From NCBI GenBank assembly GCA_014526335.1, contig JACTAT010000049.1:2044258-2108257 (forward strand): 64,000 nucleotides of DNA, given 5' to 3'. Source of the stretch: Chrysaora quinquecirrha (taxonomy: Eukaryota > Cnidaria > Scyphozoa > Semaeostomeae > Pelagiidae). A model generated the notes under the pieces. That model did no database searches, was not told the DNA's origin, and worked only from the letters and a program-made list of their open reading frames with translations. The position numbers were made by a program, and so were the translations under genes. Below are positions 46,246-58,623 of this stretch, piece by piece. Every line of letters begins with the position of its first letter. Position 1 is the stretch's first letter.

Positions 46246-46600
46246 TAACATCATCCATGTCGAAAATGGTGAAGTCTGCTGCTGTATAATTTGCAAAAGA
46301 AATCAACCAGCAAATGGCAAAAAGACCACATTGAGTTGATTCATCTTGTCCATTGAAAGGAAGAACTTTTTCAGTCAAGGTAAGAGCAACAGTGTAGTTG
46401 TTGTTAAACAAAGCCTGCTTGAGATTCTTAACTTCAGACTCATGGTTAAGGCCGAAAGAATCACAAATGGAGAATGTTGATGAACTGAAATCAACTAAGA
46501 AAACCCACCAATGCTGATCAACATTTGCGGGAAACAAAATTCTTTTCAGGGAAGGAGGCAGAAATTTTTTGAAACCTTTCTTTGATAATGAGTAGAACAA
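46246..46600 (-). pseudogene. Ulp1/SENP-type cysteine protease (C48), split by hAT
   Basis: The frame contains NVDQHWWVFLVDF (catalytic His), SICDSFG (Asp) and ESTQCGLFAICWL (oxyanion Gln and nucleophile Cys). This is the full His-Asp-Gln-Cys set of the Ulp1/adenain clan, which cuts SUMO-like tags or viral polyproteins. N-terminal residues before the His are few, so an upstream exon or truncation is likely. The last codons, DMDDVREM, lie in the hAT target duplication. Ulp1 domains of this size are common as passengers in cnidarian and other animal transposons, so it may itself belong to an element I could not delimit. Confidence 0.8.
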
Positions 46601-49067
46601 AAAAAAATTGTTCTGAAAAGCTTATGAATTCTTCCGACATATTTCTTATCAAAACATATGGGAAAGAGACCGTTTTATCTTAGAAGCAGGTTAGCAACTT
46701 TGCATCTCGTTTACAAGGATTCATCAGACCAGGTAGAAAACATAAACAGAAACTTAATTTCAGCATCTAAGTGTGTGGTGATATAGAACCAACTCTTTAT
46801 AGTATTTTCTAGTTAATAATCATAAGCTATGACATTTCTACCTCTTTCGTGTCTTTGTTGGGCCTGTTATTTTTAAGTCAGGTTAATTAAAAGGAAATAT
46901 TTCTGAATTTTTTCAGAATCACAATTGCAACTGTTTGCTAAGAATGTTCATCCATATATCAAGAATAGTATCTCATTTCAGCAGACATACTATTTCTATA
47001 AAAATTGGATTGGCACCCTGGTCGTAGACCAGGGGGTAGGCAACCTTTAAAGAGAGTGCCTATAATGTTTCATCTAGGTGGGCCAGCAAACAGAGGCAAA
47101 TCCAAAGAGTGATGGGGTTTGTCCTAATTTTCAATCAATCTGTCCTTCACAATTTTATTGACAATGAAAAAATGAGCTGCAAAGTTGCTAACCCACCTCA
47201 AAGAGTAAAACCGTCTCTGCCTCATACATCTTGTACTGGGAAACCTGTCCAATGCACTTCTTCAAACTTGTAGTACTCCTTTATTTTAGATATTGAAACT
47301 GGAATGTTCAATGTTTAAGGCATAGGTTATTGTTTTGAAATACTTCTTATTGTATATATGTATAACTCAATAGCATGTAATTGTTGGAATTATTTTTCTA
47401 CGTTTTGTTTAATTTTTAATGAGAAACACTTGACAATTGTAAGGTGTAGTAATGCTGCAGAACTTTTATCAAAATATGATTTAAAACAGTCTGTTCTTTC
47501 CTCGCTATTATCTCTATTACTAATATGCTTATTATGCTAATGAGGTTTCCATTGTTATGCTCCCCGTACTGAGCCTTATAAACGGTCGGACATGAAAGGC
47601 TTTTTCCCTAGGCCACCTAGAGATGCGATTTTTTCTTTAATCGATCCCGTTTCTGGCCGGACACTGTTTTAAGATTTTGCTAAGCGTTTTGAAACCTATA
47701 AGTTGGTTAAAATTTTGATTTTCTCTCCGCTCAGAAATGTTTTGATTTTGATGGCGGCCATCTATTATGTTCTTTTCACCACACGTACATTGAATATTTT
47801 GAGTGCAACTCTCAAGGGTTTATTCAATGACTTGCGGCTTTAAAAGCCTGATAAAATCTTAACGACTATCGCACAATCGTGAGAGGTGAGAATTTCTTTT
47901 CGTACGATTATCGCACGGCCATAAATACAAATGGTGACATTTTGGTCGAAGCAGAGCCTTCACGATTACATTACTACGATTTAGTTGTGATGTAGTTTTT
48001 CTTGCAAGATATTTTGAGATATCAAAATGAAACACGCTTTCCAGACAATGGATACCTTTCCCAACGGTATATTTATTGCAGCGTGCGATTGTGTCTTATC
48101 TTTCAACTTCAAGCTCAAATTCAATACTACAGTACTATAGTGAACAAAAAAGGATTTTCTGACTTTAGCGATGTAAAAGCTTTTTATGTCAACAAAAGTC
48201 CCTAGACGAAAGTAGAATTTTAAGAGTTAAGAATGAAATTTCAAAGGACATGAGAGTTTCTGATAATTTTTCAAGGATTTTCTGCCACTTAATAAATGAT
48301 TCCAGGTGAAATGGACATTGCTGGGTGCCTTTGGGTGCTTTTCATCAAGTTATGGTTCGTTTTGAGTGCTTTTGGCTGGTTGTGGGCAATTTTGGGTTGT
48401 TTCGCGTTTTTGGTAAGTACGTTTTCACGTTTTCAGGGGTCAAAGGACGTTAAAAGACACTAGGAGACAGTAATTCATTTTGGAATCTTACTCATATTCT
48501 TTCCATTTTCAAGAAGAGTTGTTGCTTTGATTATTTCCATAAATCGCCACATTAAACTTTGTGTTTTACTGTTTCAATGCATATGAAACACTACTAAGAA
48601 GCCATAGATTTTACGGGTTTCAAGTTGAATGTCCTTTAAAAAATTCAGAGCACAAACACACAAAATGAAAATCGTTTTGATACAGTGAGATATTTATTGT
48701 TCATGACGGACATTTAAAATTAAAGTCTGCGATGAGATACGGATAGGATTGTCGAATTTACGCTGCAGTAATACTACTTATTTTGACTCTTAAGTTGACA
48801 CAAAAGCGTTTGGAATATTCTAAGTAGATCTGGCAACTTGGTGGCAAAAAATTTCATTAAGCATTTACCATCGAACTGTTTGACTTATATTTAGGCTGTT
48901 AATAATAGGATTTTCGAGTGCAGACAGGGCATAGAAACGTTGCATTATAACTCAAGTAGATGAAACACAGTCAGAGATACCCTTAACCTCCGTGATTCAC
49001 TGGCTCACTACCCCAACCAAAGCTTTGTTTTATAAAACTTGGCTTATATTTGACCTTCAGCTTTCAT
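46601..49067. other. Non-coding stretch
   Basis: About 2.5 kb with no supportable gene. It is AT-rich. A T/G-rich phrase (gggtgctttt) recurs near 48300-48410. Confidence 0.5.
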
Positions 49068-49375
49068 ATTTTAATGATGATGATGATGATGATTTTGATG
49101 ACATGAAGATAATGATGATTGTGATGATGATGATGATGATGATTATTATTATTATTATGATTTTCATGGCATGATGATGATGATGATGATGAGGTCTAAA
49201 TATGATTATGATTATGATGATGATGATAATTATGAAGATGGTAACAATGATGATGAGGATGATTCTAATGGTGATTATAATGTTATAGTTAATGATGACG
49301 ATAATGATAATTTTGACGGTGATGATAACTGTGGTGATGATTATGATGATAATGTTCTTTTTTTGTCCACAGTTT
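49068..49375. repeat. Degenerate (GAT)n tract
   Basis: About 300 bases of interrupted gat/atg triplets. The Asp-rich or Met-rich frames across it are artefacts. Confidence 0.9.
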
Positions 49376-49521
49376 AATACCCTTTTATCAATTCTCTTAT
49401 ATATTTACCATTACAAGTAGACTAGCTCTTTAACTTGACGCCCTTGATGCGAGCGTGCTTTTCTATGACACCCGCGATGCGAGTGTGTTTCTATGACACC
49501 GCGATGCGGTGAATAATAATA

Positions 49522-49740
49522 CCAGTTTAGCCTTGGAAAGACAAGATACCACTCAGCTACCTTTTAACTTGCTGCCTTTTAACTTGTAGCCTTCTGAACT
49601 TTCGCTAGAGTCCGGGAGGTTAGCTCCCATGGCATCCCACAACCTCCCGGACTCTAGCGAAAGTTCAGAAGGCTGCAAGTTAAAAGGCAGCAAGTTAAAA
49701 GGTAGCTGAGTGGTATCTTGTCTTTCCAAGGCTAAACTGG
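49522..49740. repeat. Hairpin with 100-bp arms and one mismatch
   Basis: The left arm is 49522-49621, the loop is 19 bases (49622-49640) and the right arm is 49641-49740. The arms are perfectly complementary except for one T/C difference. The outer end reads ccagtttagccttggaaag. Inside the arm the phrase ttaacttgctgcc/ttaacttgtagcc is repeated. A phrase related to it (aacttgacgcccttgatgc near 49433, gatgatgatacaccc inverted near 49750) lies further out, so the element may be about 335 bp. Confidence 0.92.
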
Positions 49741-52043
49741 GCATCGGGTGTATCATCATCAAGTTAAAAGTTTCTATCTATTTTATCACTATTATGCCTA
49801 TCATTTCTATCATTATTATTCCCATCATTTGTATTATTGTTATTATAATTATAATTATAATAATAATAATTATTATTATTATAAGTACAGTATTATTACT
49901 ATTATTAATATCTTTATTGTTGTATTAAGAAAAGTAACAAATACTTGCTTACAAGGATATATTTCTTGGTTACAAACAGGTTTCTTTAACAATGATTTAA
50001 CAAAAAATAATCATGTTACAAAGGCATAAGAATAATTGTTACCTTCTTCGGCACACATTGATGTCAATGCTTCCAGAAATTCCTTGTCAAAATCTGACAG
50101 CGCCATTTCTTCAGCGTCTGAAATGGAATCACCAAATCTTAGAATATGGTCATTACTTTAAACAATTGGACAGAAACTCAGGCTTTGTAGCCAAATGACA
50201 ATTGTTCAGAAACTATGAAATTACTAGAAAGGCTCAAATGTATTCATTGTGTTACATATTAGATGGAATGTTACATTAATTTCAACTTTATCTGAAAGTC
50301 TTGTCTACATACTATGCCACATGTCTTTATAACTACTTAATGATAGTAAAGAGACTTGAACATTTCCATTTAAAACACTAAATCAACTACAAAGAAGAGC
50401 ATCAGAGATGGATGATTATCTCAAAAACTCTCAATGACAGTGAAAGACTACAGAAAGGTAATTTACTCATTCAAACCTTGTGCATGTGTGATTACTACTG
50501 TTGGTCACTGTTTGATGTTTGATGCGTACAAAGGAGCAATTATGGAACCTCAAGACTGCAGCAAAATACGAAGAGTATGACAATCATTTTCATGCAAAAA
50601 AAGTAAAAAACTCCAAGTAGGGCACCAATATTTAAGTTCCACTTTTCATGGTTATATTTGAAAATTTCAATGAGTTAGAATTAATTAAACTTTTGAACCA
50701 GGGCAACCCCAAATGTAGCAGATTGTCAATTCAAGTGATTTTTTTAGTAACTCTTTCTTCATTAACCATATTGGCAAGTAGCAGCTGAAATGCAGTAAAT
50801 AACTGTTTTTTTGTGTTATTTTGGAGGCTTGATATTGAAGTGAAAGCAACAAATAACATGACTTTTATCCACTTATTTTATTGCAAGAAACCTTGTGTAG
50901 TACGAGAAACTACAGATACATGAAGCCCTTTTTGGAACTTCAGGAAATTTCAATTGTAAGAAACTTAATCTTTTTGGAACTTTCATGATTTATATGTTTA
51001 TGATTATCAATAGAATAAGTAGATCTCTATTCATCAGTCTTCAATGTCTTAATGGTTTTGAAATATTTTATAAACAATATACTTCCAGTTAACATTCCTG
51101 TATTTTCCTTTTTCTTCTCAAAGATATCATAGTAGGCTATCTTTGAATTGCTTTAGATAATAAGGCATTTTCTATTTTGTCTTGAGAACTTGAGAAATTA
51201 TTGCAGAAACCTAATAGTTTCAATTTTTTTTTACAATCTAACACCCCAACAAACTTAAGAATAACTTACAATTAATGGTAAACTTATATTAAAATTTTTT
51301 AAATTTGCTCTTTATATATATAACTATATTATTCTTTTTTGACTTTCACTTTCTCTACTAATATGTTTCATTTCATAATCTATCTTTGCTTTTCAGTCAG
51401 GACCAGGTTAAGCTGCCCATCCCTGTGAGTAATAGTGTTTAGGCGTTTTCAGCCTGGTCTGGTATTTCCTGATCTTTGTTTTCCTCCGGATCTCTGATGA
51501 AATTAAAAGGAAAAATACTTTTTCTTTAGATATGGAGGATCTTTTTCCGCGATAGGGTAGACTTAATCCATTTCAACTATCTAATAGATAGTATCTACTG
51601 TACCTATATAATCTAGATTACTTAGGCCTATACAAAATAGTCTCTCTCTATCGAGTTGGGGCAGCAAAAAGAATTATATTTATTTAGGCCCTGAAAGGAA
51701 TACATTAGGCCTACCTAGTATGTATTGGGATAAATAAAAATAGAGCGCACATTTCTCAACTTCAGACTAGTTACTAATTACTGGAGCTTAATAAAATATC
51801 GAAAGTTTCAACACTTACATTTTGTTCTTCTTTCGTTGATTCGATCGTGATCGTCAGCAGCGAGAGTACTGAAATTCATTGAGATATGATTACACACCAA
51901 CAACGAACGAGAGCACAATTTGACTCGCGAAAATTTTCTCAGGAACTTCTTCTTATTGCTCAATCTAACCCCCCTTCTAACATCTCTCAATCAATATCAA
52001 AACAACTACAATAAAACAACTATATATCCACTCAAATAATTAA
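49741..52043. other. Mostly non-coding stretch
   Basis: 49800-49920 is a degenerate ATT/ATA microsatellite. A possible 75-bp minus-strand exon at 50043-50117 has good splice borders but no partner. The rest is AT-rich without a recognisable gene. Confidence 0.45.
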
Positions 52044-53456
52044 TCAAACATTTTTTAAAAAAAATTGCATTATCTTAATCATTTTTTTACATTTAATATC
52101 ATTTTGCACTTCAATCTCTAATAAAGATCTCTTACACCTAGAACAAGTTAACATAACATCATCATCATCATCAAATGCGCAATAAACATGTTCAAATAAT
52201 TTCTGTAAAAAGTTTTTCATTCTTTCTAAATAGTTCTTTTTAATACTTTGTCCATCTTCTCCATTGTTTCGTATTTTGTTTATCTTAGACTGAATACTGT
52301 TCTTAAAACCCTCTTCAAACAATTCTTTATCTACATATTCTTTTAAAAACTCATTAAAAAGCCATTCTTCAATACATCCACCATCAGCAGTTTTTTCAAG
52401 TTCATTTTTTTTTTCAACATCCAGATCTGGCATTTCTTTGTCTCTTGGCTGTAAAATAGACTGCATATTCTCTGAATTAACATTTAGAATTTTTTTAACT
52501 TTTTCTTCAATAAACTCCATTAACTTTTTTCCAACCAAGTCACTAACACTCTCCATAACATTCGACACATTATTCCATTGTGGTTGCAAACTCAAAAAAG
52601 CACACTGTTCTTGCAATAACTGCAATTTTTTATATTCCATAATTGTCATTTTCTCCAATTCATCATAACCACAACATCCCAGAGCACAGCCAAATTCAGC
52701 TAATTTAAGTCGCAACAAATACTGTATTTGCTGTTTTTCACCAATATCTAATATCTCACCTGTTGTCATACAATCCTTAGACAATTCCTCTTCAACACTA
52801 CGAATAGAAGACATTGTAACATTGTCTATATCACAATTATTAAAAATCTCCTCCCATATTTCATCAGCCGGATCACTGGTTATAATGTCATCAAATAACT
52901 GCTTCCTATTCTCAACACTGTTGCCAGCTGCTAAAAATAAAAGTTCATCCAACTCCTCTTCGGCCTTTCCTTTAATTTTACGTTTCCTCTGCTGTTGAAG
53001 TTGACGGTCAGCATCTTGTTGCGCTTGCTTCATTCGAATACTTAATACAAGTTTTTTCATCTCTCGCGTCAAATTAACTTCTTCTGATCCTTGAGTCAAT
53101 GACTTTACAACTGGATACAAATATTTCTTTGCAAAAATCACACAATTATCATAACGTGTTCTTAAATTCTCGTTACTAGTGCAAAATTCTCCTTCATCTC
53201 TCTTAATATCCTTTATTATGTAATTTTCAGCTCCACCTCTTTGATACGATCGATACGATCTTTTATGTAAATCACTAACTTGTGAAGCATAATCTTCAAA
53301 AGGTTTTCTCTTTGCATGACTCAAAAAATTTCACATATTGCTTAATATAATTACCTTCTCTACAGGTAAAGTACGTTCAGGAAAGGCCTTGCCCATAACC
53401 TTTTTAAACAAAAGAAAACTTGAAGGTGCCTGCTTTACTCTATGATATACAACCAT
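52044..53456 (-). CDS. HMG-box-like protein of unknown role, one in-frame TGA
   Basis: From an ATG at 53454-53456 the frame is open to 52044 except for a TGA at 53331-53333. The start region resembles an HMG DNA-binding box: VKQAPSSFLLFKKVMGKAF, then the stop, then NFLSHAKRKPFEDYAS and HKRSYRSYQ. In HMG boxes the position of the TGA is normally a tryptophan (W..LS...K.PF...A), so the stop sits exactly where TGG is expected. The remaining 400 residues are Lys/Glu-rich and probably coiled-coil (RQLQQQRKRKIKGKAEEELD). They end with a DDDDDD run and a CSRC zinc-like pair. I do not recognise this part. There are no shifts elsewhere. It could be a recently broken gene, or the stop could be a sequencing error. 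Confidence 0.5.
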
Positions 53457-53477
53457 TGATTTATCGGGATGGTATAA

Positions 53478-53670
53478 TTTAAGATTCAAGATCCAAGATT
53501 CAAGATCCAAGATCCGAGATATTAAGATCTGAGATATTAAGATCTGAGATATTAAGATCCGAGATATTAAGATCCGAGAAATTAAGATCCAAGAAATTAA
53601 GATCCGAGATATTAAGATCCGAGAAATTAAGATCCGAGAAATTAAGATCCGAGAAATTAAGATCCGAGAT
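53478..53670. repeat. 15-bp tandem repeat (attaagatccgagat)
   Basis: About 12 units of 15 bases, alternating gagat and gagaa endings. They give an open minus-strand frame with a DLNIS/DLNFS repeat, which I treat as an artefact. The array lies just upstream of the HMG-box-like start. Confidence 0.92.
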
Positions 53671-53886
53671 ATCTTCTTTGTACAAACAACATCGAAAATC
53701 CACTTTTCCGTCAGATGCTTTATCTGAATGAATATTTGGCTTATTTAACAACTGAAGGTAATAAAAGGACAAGAAACGATGACTGTATTTTGCAATATAA
53801 GTGATAGGTGTTAGCAATGAGTAATGACAGCAACAAAAAACGTATATTTTTCTTACATTAAAATAAAAGGAAAGCAAAATGCTCAT

Positions 53887-56800
53887 CTAAACAGTTATCC
53901 CTAATTCGAGAAGCAACCTTTCTTTGTGTTCTCTACGCAAGAAGTTCAGGAAATGATTTGATATCACGAGTTGATTACCATTGAAGCCTGGGTATCTTCT
54001 TTTCACACAAGATATGTGAAAATGAAAATGAACATTTTGGGGATTTGCGGTCTGCATCCTCTGTCTAGTGGTTCTATCTCGGTACTCTCGCACGTCATTG
54101 AAAGCAGAACAAAATCATCGGCCCCAGGCAGTGGTGGGTTTATTATTCTTCCAGAACACCCATAAAATTTTGAGACAGTTGTTCCTTCTACCCATTTTAA
54201 GTGGAATTTCGACTGCTCAGAAGTGATTTCAAATGTCTAAAAGAAGAGAAGAATGCAATTTAAAAAAGGCAATGAATACAGCAACGTAGATGGTAGATTT
54301 ATTGGGCGGTCCCGATGAGTTAAATCGCGATTATTTTATTAACAAGCCGAAATTGCTGAAAACATACATTAATTATATATCTATATATGTGAATATACGT
54401 ATTTATATACATGAAATTGAAGCGCCAACTGGTATTGGAGTATTGAGGGGTCAGGGAACAACTAATACAATAATTTTGTATATGCTCACGAAGACAGCGA
54501 GTACATCTGAAGAAGTGATGTTCCATGGTTCCACAGACGCAGCGAGATCACACAATTGTCTGACATCACCATCTTAACTGCTGCCAGACGAATTCCCAAA
54601 CATTACTCGCGGTAATCTCTGGCAGATTCTACCCAAGCCACACTGATGTAAACCAGTTTTGATAAATCGGTTGAATGGCCATTATTTTTGGACTCGACTG
54701 AAACAGGATCTGTTTGTTAATAAAAATATGAAACTAAATTAGATCTAAAAAAGGCACAATATTTCAAATGTGAAGTTTTAACTTACATTAAAAGGTCTTG
54801 TCACTGCCTGGCTTTGCATCCCAATCTGCTGATATTGCGGTAGGGCATTTGAATTTCGAGCATCCATAATTTGTTCTTGGTTTTGTGCTTGCATCTGTAG
54901 TTGTGCCAACATTTGCTGGTAGTACATTTCTTGTAAATGTTGCCGTTCGAATGGCATTTGCTGAATGTCTTGCTGCTCACTTTGCTCCTGCGGCTGTCGG
55001 ATACCATGATTTTGCGGGTTTCCGTGTTGCATATTCCGATGTAGGTGATTCAGCCTTGGGTCCGGAGCATTTTCATTGTGGCCTGGTTGGTTGTCACCGA
55101 GCAAATCTCCATATTCCTGAATGGCAGTTTTTTTCTTATTGGTTCTTTTTCTCCCACTAGGTTTCTTTCCGGCATTTTTCGGACCTCCATCAAGGGCCAT
55201 GGCAGTTATGTTGGCACCTTTATTTCCTCGCTTGAAGCAGTTTAAAAATTCATCAAGCATTCCCTTTCGCTCTGCAACGGCCAAAATATGCTCGCATATT
55301 CCAGTAGACCTGTTGAAACACGACTTGTCGCAGACCAGAGATCCGCCTTTACCCGGTTTAACACAATATATTCGATTAGAGTGACCAGCCACAATGTAAG
55401 AGCCGTTTGTTGATCCTGGCTGTGGTATAACGAAATCTGGCAAAGATAATAGTTTGTTGGCTTTCTCGAACATGGTTTCAAGCACAGCAAGCGGCACAGA
55501 TTGGATGTCCGCCTCACGGGCAGAAATCTGCATACATTTTGAGCCAGGCTTTGACTTTGCTTCAGGTTGGTCATCTTTTGCAGCACCGTCGTTGGTTACA
55601 TTCATATCAGCTTGCAAAAACTTGCAGACTTTTGCAGATCTTTGAGCATGAGTCATACGTCCCCAGCAGTCATCGTCAACAATGTAGCGCTTAAATTTTT
55701 CTGCAACAACATAAGGGCCTCTACCAAAGACTGCGCGTTCTTCATTGTTATGTTGAGTTGCGATTAAGGCTTTGATGCTCTTTATAAACTCATGCGGCTT
55801 TTTTATATCAAATTGCAGATTGTGTTTGATCATAAAATTTGCAGATTCGACATCTTTATTGGTGTATTCTTCCGGCGGGTTGCCGAGACCAGCATCAATC
55901 CTCACCGGCTTCAACATGGATGAGATCATGTCCTCAAGCTAAAAAAAGGTTTACATTTACCATTACAATAAGCAAGCAACAAACAATAAATAAATGTCAG
56001 TTAATCAAGGTTTATTACTATCCCTACCCCTTACACTGTCAACTGCAGCAACATTTCCGAAATAAAAGCACAGGACAACAAGGTTGACTTTATCAATTCC
56101 GCTAGTGTTCAATACAAAATTGTTTCAGTTGTTTCAGCGTCTAAATGTACGAAGTCAAGCAATGGGTAACAAATCAAAATATTCAAATTGGTATCAAAAT
56201 ATTCTTCAACATCAAGATAAAAGATCATATTCGAGAAATAGGCTTCATCATAGATTGGTTCAAATATTACTACATATCCAACATATCGAAGACGAAGAAT
56301 TCTTACCTTTTCTTTCTTGAACCACTCGTGAAATGTTGTTGATTTTCTGCCACTGCAGCCTTTCTCTCGTTCTTCCCACTTTTTTTTTAGTCCGGTAAAC
56401 TTCTCTTCGAACTCTTTCTCTGTTTCACAGTCTACAAGTCCAGTATACTTTGTTGTCCCATACCTTTTCCCCAAAAATTCCTTCCAAAATAAGTTGCTTG
56501 TTGCCTGCTGTGATTCCTCTCTTGCTCATCTCCCTTTCCACATTATCCTTAAAATGTATAAAACACCGCAGAAACACAGCATATCTAAAGTTTCGTTTGA
56601 AACCGTCTATCAAGGCTTGCTCACCGTCTGTTCCACAGCTAAAATTGCATCGAGAATGGGGTTCTCAGTTCTTAAATTATGAGCCAATCTCGAATACGTC
56701 TGCCAGTCCTTTCGTTGATGGATAAGAAGTGGCCCTATGAAGACTGGTGGCTTTCCCGTTTGTTTCTGACGAAGCTTTAAATTGTGGTATGTAGTAACTG

Positions 56801-58623
56801 TCAGGCTTAGGTTGGTATCGAAGATGTTGAATGTTGGATCGATTGACAGCGCACAAAACTCGTGTGGATTTGTGCAGAATTGACCAATCTCTTTTAACTG
56901 CTGATCGGTGACTAGGACAACGCTTAAACTTGGATGGACTGAACAGTCACGTATGAAATTTTCCTGGCAACCTTGTTCTTCATCTCGCTTTGCTCTTTCC
57001 AGCAACGTCCACAGTCCATCATATTTTACATGCTCAGCGTGTCCTTTACCTGTTGTAAGTGACTCTCCATCTCTTTCAGCTTCATTTCTTGCTGAACGAC
57101 GAGCATTATATATGTCACCTGGTCCCCTTGGTAGCTGCCCAAGACTTCTTGCTCCACAGACGTCTCCCACTGACGTATACACCCTGTCAAGACTCGCCTT
57201 TGCTGTGATGTCTTTTTTGCTTGCTGAATCTTTCATCTTCCTTATAGTGCTCGGAAGAACTCGTCTGAAGGGAGCCTTTTGTTTTGCGTTTCCATGGGAC
57301 TTTAAACACACTATATCATGCTCTTCGTCCTGGAAAATGTACTGAACCAGGGTGTACTGGCCAAAATTGCCCGATGCTTCTGGCAAAAAAAAAATAAAAC
57401 ACCTTATTAACCAAAACGGATTTTATTTTTATGACCAAGATGAGACCAAAAAGAAGCTAGAACTTGTATGTTGTATTACTTGTATTGACCTGTATGAGGG
57501 TGTCGTGAGGGTAAAAAACCGTTAAACCGTACATTGTTTTTTAAAAACCGTATAACTGCAATAACATGGCATATAAGAAAACCGTTAAACCGTATTTTCT
57601 CAAGGTAAAAAACCGCATAATCACTCTCAAAATGTCGAAAAACCGCAAACCGGAAAGCTATCCCCTTTTCCGCGCACCACTGCTAACAACTACAACAACA
57701 TATTTTCTGTTCGAGAGCGAAAACGAGGTGCTAGCAACATGGCCTCATGTATTTACCAAACAATAAAATCAATGATTTGATGAATCAGTGAACCAAAAGT
57801 GCTGAGCTGGGGAGCAGACAACTCTAACACAAGTGTGGGTGATTTTGCCTTGTTCTGTTCTGTTGAGGTTGTGGCAGTTTGTCGAGTGCATCATCGTTCA
57901 TCAACGGATAGGCCTACAACATTTATAGGTACGGAAAAGCAGGCATGTTACACTACACGTGATTGTATGACTTGACATTGATTAGGCCTATTTAATTTAA
58001 TTTTTGTCAGACCTGTCTCCTCTAAACTTAAAGACATGAACTTAATAAAACGTAGCCTACAGGGACATCAAAAACGAATTTAGGCCTACTCAATAGGTAC
58101 CGTTATATCACCTACCTAGTAGCACTGAAATTACTTTTCGGCAGTCTGGACTTGAAGCATTTACGTAGAATGTTTTTTTGAGAATGCATGTCCTCGTCGT
58201 GGATGGCAGGTCAGATTCCATTTTTGAAGATTCCAATTTTTCAAGTTTATTATCATCTGTCATGCTGAAGTAGACCTTTGGTGATCCCTTGATGTGCCAC
58301 ACTCCCATGTCATCACATTTGATATCAGATTTATTTGCAAAAGCACTGTTCTGCACAAGGAATGCCACATTATGTTTGATTCGGATGGGTATGTCTACAC
58401 AGAGTTTTTCATCATCATACTGGCTTGAGAGAATCTTCACAACTTGTTGCCATGTGAAAGGCTTCTTTGTCCATGCAAAAGCAGGTGTTGTCACATCATC
58501 ATTATAAATATCACCAACAGGATTCACCAATTTGTCTGTTTCAGATGCTTCGGATGAACTGTTGTCTCTATAATATAATTTCAAGACTAGTCTTAGGAAC
58601 TTAACGAAACCTTTGACAAACAT
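53887..58623 (-). pseudogene. MULE transposase-derived gene with SWIM zinc finger (four exons)
   Basis: Exons with consensus borders are 58116 and above (start uncertain), 57379-56307, 55938-54787 and 54236-53887. Joins are in phase: exon 1 to 2 through a split Glu codon, 2 to 3 and 3 to 4 at phase 0. Exon 1 has CDDMGVWHIKGSPKVYF. Exon 2 has a DDE-type MULE core: first Asp in ALSIDPTFN, second in GTDGEQAL. Exon 3 has a linker with GNPPEEYTNKDVESANFMI, then a SWIM finger, CDKSCFNRSTGICEH, and a Gln-rich tail. Exon 4 has WVEGTTVSKFYGCSGRI and ends HKERLLLELGITV. Single-base frame changes lie at about 56636 (between AILAV and GTDGE), about 56470 (a T5G4 run) and about 54098 (a T run). All are at short homopolymers, so sequencing error is possible. 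Otherwise the gene has decayed only recently. Confidence 0.82.
57480..57665. repeat. Cluster of AAACCG motifs in intron 1
   Basis: At least eight copies of aaaccg(t/c) occur within about 180 bases of the first intron of the MULE/SWIM gene, irregularly spaced. The right end continues into cttttccgcgcaccactg, which looks like a hAT terminus when read on the other strand. A partner terminus and target duplication were not found. Confidence 0.5.

Noticed and set aside
49068..49377. Asp-rich ORF
   Set aside because: It is encoded by a degenerate GAT microsatellite.
50043..50117. Possible 75-bp minus-strand exon (ccatttcag acceptor, gtaaca donor, open for 25 codons, acidic)
   Set aside because: Good borders, but no neighbouring exon in phase was found. 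A single short exon is too weak to call.
53500..53886. ORF with a DLNISDLNF repeat
   Set aside because: It derives from the 15-bp tandem repeat. The N-terminal half has no recognisable domain.
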